Source: JBBQLG01 sp964251665
GTDB taxonomy: Bacteria > Bacteroidota > Bacteroidia > Cytophagales > Spirosomataceae
Direction: 5' to 3'
DNA: 64,000 nucleotides
NCBI GenBank assembly: GCA_964251665.1
Contig: CAXUKO010000001.1
Span: 124,001 to 188,000, forward strand
The position numbers and the translations under genes were made by a program. The notes under the pieces are model-generated. The model was not told the DNA's origin, did no database searches, and saw nothing but the letters and a program-made list of their open reading frames with translations. This document shows, in pieces, positions 43,471 to 50,846 of this stretch (within the stretch, counting starts at the first letter, position 1; each line of letters starts with the position of its first letter).

Positions 43471-45150
43471 TTATTTCTTACGCAGTAACTGATTCACTTG
43501 GCGCTTTAGCCCATCAATTTCAACTTGCTGCTGCTGACGGGCTTTCTCCTGTTGAATGCTATACAGAGTAAGTTCTTCAATCTTCTCCAGCAGAGTAGCA
43601 TTCAGCTTAGTCAGATCAACTCCCTCCAGAGCGACAATCTGGGCTGAGGGAACGCCGGGTAAGTGGTGGTTTGCTTTGATGTAATTCTCAACAGCTTTCA
43701 ACGAATGAAGCTGATAAGCCGGGGCAAAGACCTTATCACTCCACTCAGCAGCATTCTTAATCTTGAGTTGATAACGGGCCTTAATGATATCGCCCCGCTC
43801 GTTGACAGTTAAAAACTGATCAGTAGCTTGAACCGATGGGCTACTAGCAGTAAGCTTACTCAACCGTAGTCCGCTGGCGTTATCGGCCTCACTGACGACT
43901 TCTAAGCGGGATCTAGGGGACGAGGTGCCAATACCGATGTTAGCATTATTGCCCAGCACCAAGGCGTCACTCACCGCAACATGCGCTCCAGCACCAATGG
44001 CTGTTGCGTTGTGGAGGTGCTGTGCTATCACATCGGCACCCGTACCGAGCAGGGTATTGTGCGTACCGCTATCGCGCTGTCCGGTGTTGTAGCCAATATA
44101 GACATTGTCATCAACATTACTGTTGGCGGGACCGGCCCCGTTGCCAACAAAGGTATTGTGACTACCCGTGCTGTTACCCCGCCCAGATGCCGTCCCAAAG
44201 AAGGTGTTTCCTTTACCGGTGGTTGTGGTGTAGCCTGATTGATAGCCCAAGAAGGTGTTGGAGTCTGAAACAGCATTGTAGCCGGACTGGTAGCCTATAA
44301 ATGTGCTTTTTTGTCCTGTCTCTGTAGAGAAACCAGCTTTACTGCCGACAAAGAGATTATTCGATACGGCGTTGTTATAGCCAGCCGAGTCACCCACCAT
44401 CACATTGTTATGCCCGCCTTGATTGATATAGCCTGTCTGTACACCAACGGCGACATTGCTGTAGCCTGTTATGTTTTTGTTGCCAGCCTGATAGCCAATA
44501 AATGAATTGTTAGCACCAGTGAAATTACCGCTGCCTGCTTCTGCTCCTATAAATGCGTTCTGGTAGCCAGTGATGTTGAAAACGCCTGTTAAGGAGCCTA
44601 AAAATGTATTAGAATAACCTGTCATGTTTGTTTGACCTACAGATGCGCCCACAAAAGTATTGCGCGACCCTATGGTGGTGTTCGACCCTGCGCTGGTGCC
44701 TAAAAACGTGTTTTCCCTCCCAGTGGTATTTTGAGTCCCGGCAGAGCTACCTAAAAAAGTATTGAAAAAGCCAGTAGTGTTGAAAACGCCTGCCTCTGAG
44801 CCCACAAATGTATTTTGGAACCCTGTTGTATTACTGTACCCTGCTAGTTGGCCTAAAAATGTACCTTGAGACCCTGTTGTATTGGAATAACCTGCCACAT
44901 CTCCTAAAAATGTATTAGCTGCACCTTCAGTATTTAGATAGCCCGCTTGTCTACCAATATAAGTATTATGGCTTCCAGTAGTTATACTGTTCCCTGCCTG
45001 TAGACCGATAAGCATGTTGTAGCTACCAGGAGTTTGCGAAGCAGGACTGGTAAGTACAAAGTTGTTCTGAGCCAATGTCAAACTTGGTAATCCAATTAGA
45101 AGTAGGCAAGCTAGTTGCTGCCGTGTACCGAACGGAGTAGAGAGGAACAT
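43471..45150 (-). CDS. Repeat-rich surface protein with a tail-fibre/endosialidase-chaperone-like C-terminus
   Basis: About 559 residues from ATG 45150 (MFLSTPFG), with a signal peptide ending LPSLTLAQ. Residues about 40-360 are a run of roughly sixteen-residue repeats of the type NTTGFQNTFVGSEAGVF, where Asn-Thr, Phe-(L/V)-G and Ala-Gly recur, typical of the coiled beta structure of YadA-like heads and related adhesins. The C-terminus contains LEVVSEADNASGLRLSKL, WSDKVFAPAYQLHSLKAVEN, NHHLPGVPSAQIV and a coiled coil, which is the intramolecular-chaperone-type ending common in Bacteroidota tail-fibre-like proteins. Likely a trimeric surface fibre; the longer frame to 45204 adds residues before the signal peptide and is not preferred. 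Confidence 0.82.
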   Translation of the reverse strand: MFLSTPFGTRQQLACLLLIGLPSLTLAQNNFVLTSPASQTPGSYNMLIGLQAGNSITTGSHNTYIGRQAGYLNTEGAANTFLGDVAGYSNTTGSQGTFLGQLAGYSNTTGFQNTFVGSEAGVFNTTGFFNTFLGSSAGTQNTTGRENTFLGTSAGSNTTIGSRNTFVGASVGQTNMTGYSNTFLGSLTGVFNITGYQNAFIGAEAGSGNFTGANNSFIGYQAGNKNITGYSNVAVGVQTGYINQGGHNNVMVGDSAGYNNAVSNNLFVGSKAGFSTETGQKSTFIGYQSGYNAVSDSNTFLGYQSGYTTTTGKGNTFFGTASGRGNSTGSHNTFVGNGAGPANSNVDDNVYIGYNTGQRDSGTHNTLLGTGADVIAQHLHNATAIGAGAHVAVSDALVLGNNANIGIGTSSPRSRLEVVSEADNASGLRLSKLTASSPSVQATDQFLTVNERGDIIKARYQLKIKNAAEWSDKVFAPAYQLHSLKAVENYIKANHHLPGVPSAQIVALEGVDLTKLNATLLEKIEELTLYSIQQEKARQQQQVEIDGLKRQVNQLLRKK

Positions 45151-45412
45151 CGTGTAGTGCTGGTGGTTTTGAATTGCTTGGTTAAAATTACTAATTACCA
45201 GCAATTATGTAACCTATGCTTGTATGATTATCAGTTTTGTTACTATTACTCGTCCAATACTTTCTTTTGTGGGTTTTGTTAGTGGGTCGCACTACGTTTA
45301 ATCGATATCCGATTGAAGGTGCATACACATGAAGTAGTTGCTCATTAGTTATAGCCAATGGTAGACATAAAACCCTGTTTGTGTTAGAAAACTTGTTAGG
45401 GGGAAACAAAAA

Positions 45413-45440
45413 AGCCAGTTAGTTTTTAAGCTAACTGGCT
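45413..45440 (-). terminator. Terminator of tRNA-Pro
   Basis: AGCCAGTTAG (45413-45422) pairs with CTAACTGGCT (45431-45440). On the minus strand the stem is followed by TTTTTTGTTT, a normal T-run, 13 bp after the tRNA end. Confidence 0.85.
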
Positions 45441-45452
45441 GTTAATCATTCG

Positions 45453-45526
45453 TCGGGATGGCGGGATTCGAACCCACGACCCCTTGCCCCCCAGGCAAGT
45501 ACACTACCGGGCTGTGCTACATCCCG
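45453..45526 (-). tRNA. tRNA-Pro (anticodon GGG)
   Basis: A 74-nt cloverleaf on the minus strand: acceptor CGGGATG/CATCCCG with the C1-G72 pair typical of bacterial tRNA-Pro, anticodon stem CTTGC/GCAAG with loop CTGGGGG (anticodon GGG), T arm GTGGG TTCGAAT CCCGC, and discriminator A. CCA is not encoded. A strong promoter lies upstream and a terminator downstream, so it is a stand-alone transcription unit. Confidence 0.96.
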
Positions 45527-45540
45527 AACAATTCAGGGTG

Positions 45541-45570
45541 CAAAAGTAGCGAAGCAAGCGTAATTGTCAA
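45541..45570 (-). promoter_or_regulatory. Promoter of tRNA-Pro
   Basis: On the minus strand TTG (45570-45568), a 19-bp spacer and TACTTTTG (45548-45541) form the clearest Bacteroidota -33/-7 promoter in the window. The -7 box ends 15 bp before the mature tRNA. Confidence 0.7.
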
Positions 45571-45594
45571 ATAGTCGGGAGCCGAAAATCTATT

Positions 45595-48192
45595 TTATCC
45601 ACGTCTGGGGTCCAGTGCATTATTAATACGGGACAGTACATCGCTCAAGTGATATCGGCTCATTTTATCCGTTTGCCGGGGTAGAGCGGCCTTGATGCTT
45701 CCCTGCAACATAACCAACTGCGCCCGTACCTCCGACATAATATCCGATTTACGAACGTCGGCGACTGGACCGGCATTATAACGGAACCCATTGCCGGAGA
45801 ACCCGGCGACCGGAGCCGTTGGTGGGGCCGGGTTGAGCATCGAAATCAGTTTCTCGGCGTACACTTTCTGGAGGTTCCGGCGGTACAGGTCGATGGAATG
45901 TCCGGCTTTCAACTCCCGCCAGATGCCCGATTGTAAATCCGTCATAAATTCATCCAGGCTATACGCTTTAGCGGGTCGGCTGCCGTTTTCAATCAGCCGC
46001 GTCAGCCGACCAATGTCCATCAGGCTGTTCAGGGTCGTTTCCTGTAAGGTTCGTACATAGTCGACGCCCTGATCAGGACGGACAAGCTCCATAACTTTCG
46101 TATTTAGCAGCCAGGTTGGTGTCTGGAACAATTGCTGATTCAGGAACGTCACGGCGCTTTTTTGCAATGCCCGGGGCGTTGGTTCATACACAACGCCCGT
46201 TTGATCGTAGGTGCGGGGTGTTTCGTAGACGCCACCAACGTACTTCGTCACGTGGCCCATGTACCGCCGGAACTGTCCGGCAATCTCGCCATACATCTCG
46301 CGCAGCTTATCGTAGTCTTCGGCTTCTTCACGCGTCCACTGGTTCAGGTTGGGTAAAATTCGCTTCAGGTTTTTTATGCCGTATGTGCTGGCAATCATAG
46401 CATTGTCACCTAAATCTTCACTCTGCGAACGGGGATCGAGCGGGTTGGTTTCGGTGCCAAACCAGTACCGGGGATCATTAGCGTGTTTCTTCACCCACTC
46501 ATTCAGTACCATCTTGTCGGCTTCGCAGGTTGGGGTGTCATAGATGGACTTGTAACCCCACTCGATGGCCCACATATCGTACGTACCGATGCGCGGAAAC
46601 AGGTCGCGGATGCTGTCTTCCGGCTGGGCTACGTAATTGAACCGGGCATAGTCCATGATGGAAGCCGTATGACCATACTGTTTGATAAACGCTTTATCGC
46701 GCAGTTTTTCGACTGGGGTAGCATGGCTCGAACCATAGTTATGGCGCAGCCCCAGCGTATGACCTACTTCGTGCGACGACACAAAGCGCACTAATTGTCC
46801 CATCAACTCATCGTCGAACTTTGGTTTCCGGGCCCGGACGTCAACGGCGGCTCCCTGTACCATGTACCACTTCCGCAGCAGGTTCATCACGTTATGATAC
46901 CAGCCGATATGACTTTCGATGATTTCGCCCGAACGGGGGTCGTGTACGTTTGGACCGTATGCGTTTTCTACATCCGATGCGAAATAGCGAATTACCGAAT
47001 AACGGGCGTCTTCCAGACTCAGCGTTGTGTCTTTGCTGTCCCAGTCTTTGGCCATGACAGCGTTTTTCCAACCAGCTTTTTCAAAGGCGGCTTGCCAGTC
47101 GTTCACACCCAGTTTCAGGTATTTCCGCCATTTCAACGGAGTAGCCGGATCAATGTAATAGACGATTGGCTTGCGGGGTTCGATCAGTTCACCAGCTTTC
47201 TGACGTTGGGCATCGGCCGCATTCTTTGGCTCCAGGCGCCAGCGTACCGCAAACGTCTGATCTTCCGTACGCTGCGACGCGTCGTCATAAACGCTATAGC
47301 CATTGGCGAAGAAACCCACACGGCTGTCGAATAGACGTTTCCGCATCGGCGTACGGGGCAGCAGGATCATGGACGTGTTGATTTCCATGGTCACCGCACC
47401 AGCCTCGGTACCAACTGGTAATGCCACCGTTGGCAGGGGAGAGGGTACCGGCGACGGAATAACGGGCGTGGTGTTGACCAGGAAAGTTTTGGTCACCATC
47501 ACTTCCGTATTGATGGGGTACGATTTCATCCGCTGCACAAACGACCGTTCGGGCGAAAGCGTGGTGAGCCGGTACCGGAATTTAGTGACCGGGTTAATCG
47601 ATACAACCTGATTATCGCCTTTAAAGAAGTCAGTCACTTCAATCACCGAGGCCGATACGCTGTCTTTACGCACCGCCCGCAGATCGAAAGCAGCCGCAAT
47701 TGGCTCGACGTTGGAGTTACGCACGGCCTGCGAAATGGGCAGGGTGTCGCTTCCAACATTAATGTAGCTGACAACCCGCAGCAATAGTTTCTTTTCCGGG
47801 CCGCGCTCCCAGCGCAGCACCTGCCGGTTCGCCAGTTCTCCGCCATAACCTGCACCCGTAGGCGCTTTGGCAATCCGCGTGATGGCCATAAACTCGCGGC
47901 CTAACAGCGTGTCGGGAATCTCGAAGTAAAACTTGTCGTCTACCCGGTGCGTCGTAAACAAGCCACGGCTGGTTTGGGCAGCGGCTGTAATCACGTCCCG
48001 GTACGCTTTGATAGGCACTTTAGGCGCGGCTGTTACGGTGACAGCCGCCGGAGGAGTTACTGTTGCCGAAGCGGGCAGTGTCATGGTGGGGGAAGTGGGC
48101 GGAGTAGGCCGGGGCGTTTGAGCCTGTACGTCTACCTGGCTAACAAGTCCGAGTGCGGTGAGCACAAGGTAGAATCGGGTACTAATTTTCAT
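45595..48192 (-). CDS. Zinc-dependent met-zincin protease with DUF5117/DUF5118-type regions
   Basis: An 865-residue exported protein. A signal peptide (FYLVLTALGLVSQVDVQAQ) is followed by a Pro/Thr/Val-rich linker (about residues 25-58). The N-terminal half matches the DUF5118/DUF5117 pattern (GLFTTHRVDDKFYFEIPDTLLGREF start). The catalytic site is SSHEVGHTLGLRHNYGSSH, a full HExxHxxGxxH met-zincin motif, with IMDYARFNY (Met-turn) about 40 residues later. Such proteases are common secreted enzymes in Bacteroidota; substrates are unknown. It follows two M1 peptidase genes but is separated from them by a strong terminator. Confidence 0.92.
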   Translation of the reverse strand: MKISTRFYLVLTALGLVSQVDVQAQTPRPTPPTSPTMTLPASATVTPPAAVTVTAAPKVPIKAYRDVITAAAQTSRGLFTTHRVDDKFYFEIPDTLLGREFMAITRIAKAPTGAGYGGELANRQVLRWERGPEKKLLLRVVSYINVGSDTLPISQAVRNSNVEPIAAAFDLRAVRKDSVSASVIEVTDFFKGDNQVVSINPVTKFRYRLTTLSPERSFVQRMKSYPINTEVMVTKTFLVNTTPVIPSPVPSPLPTVALPVGTEAGAVTMEINTSMILLPRTPMRKRLFDSRVGFFANGYSVYDDASQRTEDQTFAVRWRLEPKNAADAQRQKAGELIEPRKPIVYYIDPATPLKWRKYLKLGVNDWQAAFEKAGWKNAVMAKDWDSKDTTLSLEDARYSVIRYFASDVENAYGPNVHDPRSGEIIESHIGWYHNVMNLLRKWYMVQGAAVDVRARKPKFDDELMGQLVRFVSSHEVGHTLGLRHNYGSSHATPVEKLRDKAFIKQYGHTASIMDYARFNYVAQPEDSIRDLFPRIGTYDMWAIEWGYKSIYDTPTCEADKMVLNEWVKKHANDPRYWFGTETNPLDPRSQSEDLGDNAMIASTYGIKNLKRILPNLNQWTREEAEDYDKLREMYGEIAGQFRRYMGHVTKYVGGVYETPRTYDQTGVVYEPTPRALQKSAVTFLNQQLFQTPTWLLNTKVMELVRPDQGVDYVRTLQETTLNSLMDIGRLTRLIENGSRPAKAYSLDEFMTDLQSGIWRELKAGHSIDLYRRNLQKVYAEKLISMLNPAPPTAPVAGFSGNGFRYNAGPVADVRKSDIMSEVRAQLVMLQGSIKAALPRQTDKMSRYHLSDVLSRINNALDPRRG

Positions 48193-48241
48193 ATGGCAGG
48201 TAACTAATTAACTGGTGAAAAATAATGGGCAAAATTTACCC

Positions 48242-48315
48242 CCAATTTCCCGAAGAGGGCTTCGTGGAGTCAGATACCAACACCTGACTCCACGAAGCCC
48301 TCTTCGGGAAATTGG
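48242..48315 (-). terminator. Long hairpin after the first M1 peptidase gene
   Basis: Arms 48242-48273 and 48284-48315 are perfect 32-bp inverted repeats with a 10-nt loop, 15 bp downstream of the minus-strand M1 stop codon. It also lies about 50 bp upstream of the met-zincin start. Confidence 0.85.
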
Positions 48316-48329
48316 AGGCGTAAGGGCAT

Positions 48330-50717
48330 TTAGTTTTTGCCCGTTCCCTGCTGAGCGGGTGGCTGAGTAGCCTGCCGCTGCTGCTGCATAGGATTGGGTG
48401 CACCCGCTCCGCCACGAGCCTGCTGCTTGAAGAGCTGGAACCGGTTGGGGGCTACCTTGGCCGGGAAGGCGTTGTCATCGGTGTTGATGTCAGCAATCTC
48501 CTGGTAAGGGTCCAGCTCCCACTGCACCACCTTCTTCTTGGTGGCAATCACCTTCTTGATCCCCTGATCGTTGAAGCGCCAGATCTCGGCGGGGAAGCGC
48601 GCCACCGAGTCGGTGCCATCCTCGTAGACCATGCGTACAATCACGGGCATGACCAGTCCGCCCTTGTTCTTGACCGACAGGGTGTAGAAGTTGGTGCTGC
48701 TCTGGGCCAGTTGCTTCTCCTCGGGGGTGAGGGTAGCCAGGTAGTCCTGGTACTTCCTCTTGTCAGCCTCGGTGACCTTGTAGGGGTCGTAGGTGTTGTA
48801 GAAGTCCTTCATGGTCGAGTCGGTAGCCACGACGGTCTCGGCTTTGGCGGCTGCATCGCGTTGCTTGGAGATGGTGTTGTTGCGTTTGGCGGCCTCGGCG
48901 CGGGCTTCGGCTTTGGTGATTTCGGGGTTCTGGGAGTTGATCTGGAACCAGTCGACGTCGACCAGTGTCTGGTCGACGGGTTCAACGCCGTAGAACCAGC
49001 CTTTCCAGAACCAGTCCAGGTCTACCCCCGAAGCATCTTCCATTGTTCTAAAGAAATCAGCGGGCGTCGGGTGCTTAAACATCCACCGGCGCGAATACTC
49101 TTTGAAGGCGTAGTCGAATAGTTCGCGGCCCATAACCGTCTCCCGCAGGATGTTCAACGCGGTAGCGGGTTTGGCGTAGGCATTTGGGCCGAGGCTAATG
49201 ACGTTATCCGACGAGGTCATGATGGGCGACAAAACCGACTTGTCAGACTTCATGTAGTCGACAATGTCACGTGGCTCACCCCGACGGTTGGGATAATCGT
49301 AATCCCAGTCTTTCTGGGCCAGGTACTGCACAAACGTATTCAGCCCTTCGTCCATCCAGGTCCACTGCCGCTCGTCGGAGTTGACAATCATGGGGAAGAA
49401 GTTATGCCCTACTTCGTGAATAATCACCCCAATCAGCCCGTACTTGGTGTTTTCAGAGTAAGTACCATCCGGCTCGGGCCGGGAGCCGTTAAACGAAATC
49501 ATCGGGTACTCCATGCCGCCATTTGGTGCGTGGCAGGAGATAGCGACCAGATATGGGTATTCGATGGTCCGCTTACCATACGACCGCAGGGTGTGTTCTA
49601 CAGCCCGCGTCGAATATTGACCCCATAATGGGTTGCCTTCTTTGGGGTAGAACGACATCGACCAGATCTTGCGGCCGTTACCGTATACATCGGTCTGCAT
49701 AGCATCCCAGATGAACTTGCGCGAAGAGGCAAAAGCAAAGTCGCGAACGTTCTGCGCGGCAAATACCCACGTCTTTTTGCCGGTTGGCTTGTTCTTCTCA
49801 GTAGCCGTAGCTTCCTCCTGCGTCACGATGACAACCGGATTTTTCGCGCCGACAGCCTGCGTCATGCGCTTCTGCTGTGCAGCAGTGAGCACCTGTTTGT
49901 AGTTTTGGCACTCGCCCGTAGCCCCTACAATGTGGTCGTTAGGTACAGTCAGCGCCACTTTGTAATTACCGAAGATGAGGGTGAACTCACCTTGACCCAG
50001 AAACTGCTTATTCTGCCATCCCGTCACATCGTTGTAGGCGCACATGCGGGGAAACCAGTGCGCAATGAAGTAGGTATAGTTGCCATCTTTCGGGAAAAAC
50101 TCCAGACCGCTCCGACCGTAGTACTCCGTGATGAAGTAATCCCAGTCCACGCCAAACACATAACTCTGACCGGGTTTGAGAGGGGCTGGCAGGTCGATCC
50201 GCATCATGGTCTGATTGATCGTGTGCGGCAGTGGTTTTCCAAGTTTGTCTTTGACCGCGTTAATGTGGTAGCCGTACTTGTCGGAGGGCTGTTGCTGGCT
50301 CCGCTCCCGCACAGAGGTGAGGTTCTGTAGCGCCCCAAAACTCATGCCCGTTTCTGCAACGCCCCCCGTCCGGGTGATGCTGCCGGTCGAGCCTTTTGCA
50401 AACAGATTCTGGTCGAGCTGGAGCCAGATGTACTTCAATTCGTCGGGCGAGTTATTGAAATAGGTGACGGTTTCGGTACCGATGATCTTCTGATTAACAT
50501 CATCAAGTTCGGCTTTGATGTCATAATCAGCACGGTTCTGGTAATAGTCCTTACCCGGTGCACCAGCAGCTGTGCGGTAGGTATTGGGCGTGGGCAACAT
50601 GGATCCCAGTTGCTCAAAACGCGTATTGGCGTTGTTAGTTGGCGGCTGAGCCGGGGCCTGTGCCTGAGCAAACAGGGCAGCACCGCCAGCCATCAGGCTT
50701 AACAGAATTTTTTTCAT
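48330..50717 (-). CDS. M1 family zinc metallopeptidase, paralogue A
   Basis: A 795-residue exported protein (signal peptide ILLSLMAGGAALFAQAQ). The M1 active site is HEVGHNFFPMIVNSDERQW followed by WMDEGLNTF (third zinc ligand Glu), and the substrate motif is GGMEYP rather than the classic GAMEN. The C-terminal part ends in Gln/Ala/Pro-rich sequence. The last third (nucleotides 48406-49156) is identical by my reading to that of paralogue B, while the N-terminal two thirds differ clearly. The two genes are adjacent and same-strand, separated by a terminator. Probable role: periplasmic or surface breakdown of peptides. Confidence 0.92.
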   Translation of the reverse strand: MKKILLSLMAGGAALFAQAQAPAQPPTNNANTRFEQLGSMLPTPNTYRTAAGAPGKDYYQNRADYDIKAELDDVNQKIIGTETVTYFNNSPDELKYIWLQLDQNLFAKGSTGSITRTGGVAETGMSFGALQNLTSVRERSQQQPSDKYGYHINAVKDKLGKPLPHTINQTMMRIDLPAPLKPGQSYVFGVDWDYFITEYYGRSGLEFFPKDGNYTYFIAHWFPRMCAYNDVTGWQNKQFLGQGEFTLIFGNYKVALTVPNDHIVGATGECQNYKQVLTAAQQKRMTQAVGAKNPVVIVTQEEATATEKNKPTGKKTWVFAAQNVRDFAFASSRKFIWDAMQTDVYGNGRKIWSMSFYPKEGNPLWGQYSTRAVEHTLRSYGKRTIEYPYLVAISCHAPNGGMEYPMISFNGSRPEPDGTYSENTKYGLIGVIIHEVGHNFFPMIVNSDERQWTWMDEGLNTFVQYLAQKDWDYDYPNRRGEPRDIVDYMKSDKSVLSPIMTSSDNVISLGPNAYAKPATALNILRETVMGRELFDYAFKEYSRRWMFKHPTPADFFRTMEDASGVDLDWFWKGWFYGVEPVDQTLVDVDWFQINSQNPEITKAEARAEAAKRNNTISKQRDAAAKAETVVATDSTMKDFYNTYDPYKVTEADKRKYQDYLATLTPEEKQLAQSSTNFYTLSVKNKGGLVMPVIVRMVYEDGTDSVARFPAEIWRFNDQGIKKVIATKKKVVQWELDPYQEIADINTDDNAFPAKVAPNRFQLFKQQARGGAGAPNPMQQQRQATQPPAQQGTGKN
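48406..49156 (-). repeat. 751-bp tract shared with 50923-51673 (copy in paralogue A)
   Basis: No indel: the two copies stay at a constant offset of 2,517 bp and I saw no mismatch between the flanking differences. The inner part (about 48406-49020) uses almost only C- or G-ending codons, for example all Phe codons are TTC and later Lys codons are AAG, unlike the surrounding gene. Confidence 0.85.
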
Positions 50718-50754
50718 GAAGCAGGTTGGTTAAATTTACTGGATGGTTTGATCG

Positions 50755-50829
50755 TTTTTGTCATCCTGACGGAGGAAGGATCTTAGCAATTCAGTAGCTA
50801 AGATCCTTCCTCCGTCAGGATGACAAAAA
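50755..50829 (-). terminator. 75-bp hairpin after the second M1 peptidase gene
   Basis: Arms 50755-50787 and 50797-50829 are perfect 33-bp inverted repeats with a 9-nt loop, starting with T5 and ending with A5. The GTCATCCTGACGGAGG core resembles dispersed intergenic repeats of Bacteroidota. It lies 18 bp after the minus-strand stop codon. Confidence 0.85.
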
Positions 50830-50846
50830 ACGATTAACAAAAAGAA

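Noticed and set aside
43981..44505. Tandem-like repeats inside the surface-protein gene, first considered as a CRISPR-like array or satellite
   Set aside because: They are in-frame protein repeats; spacers are not unique and there are no cas genes in the window.
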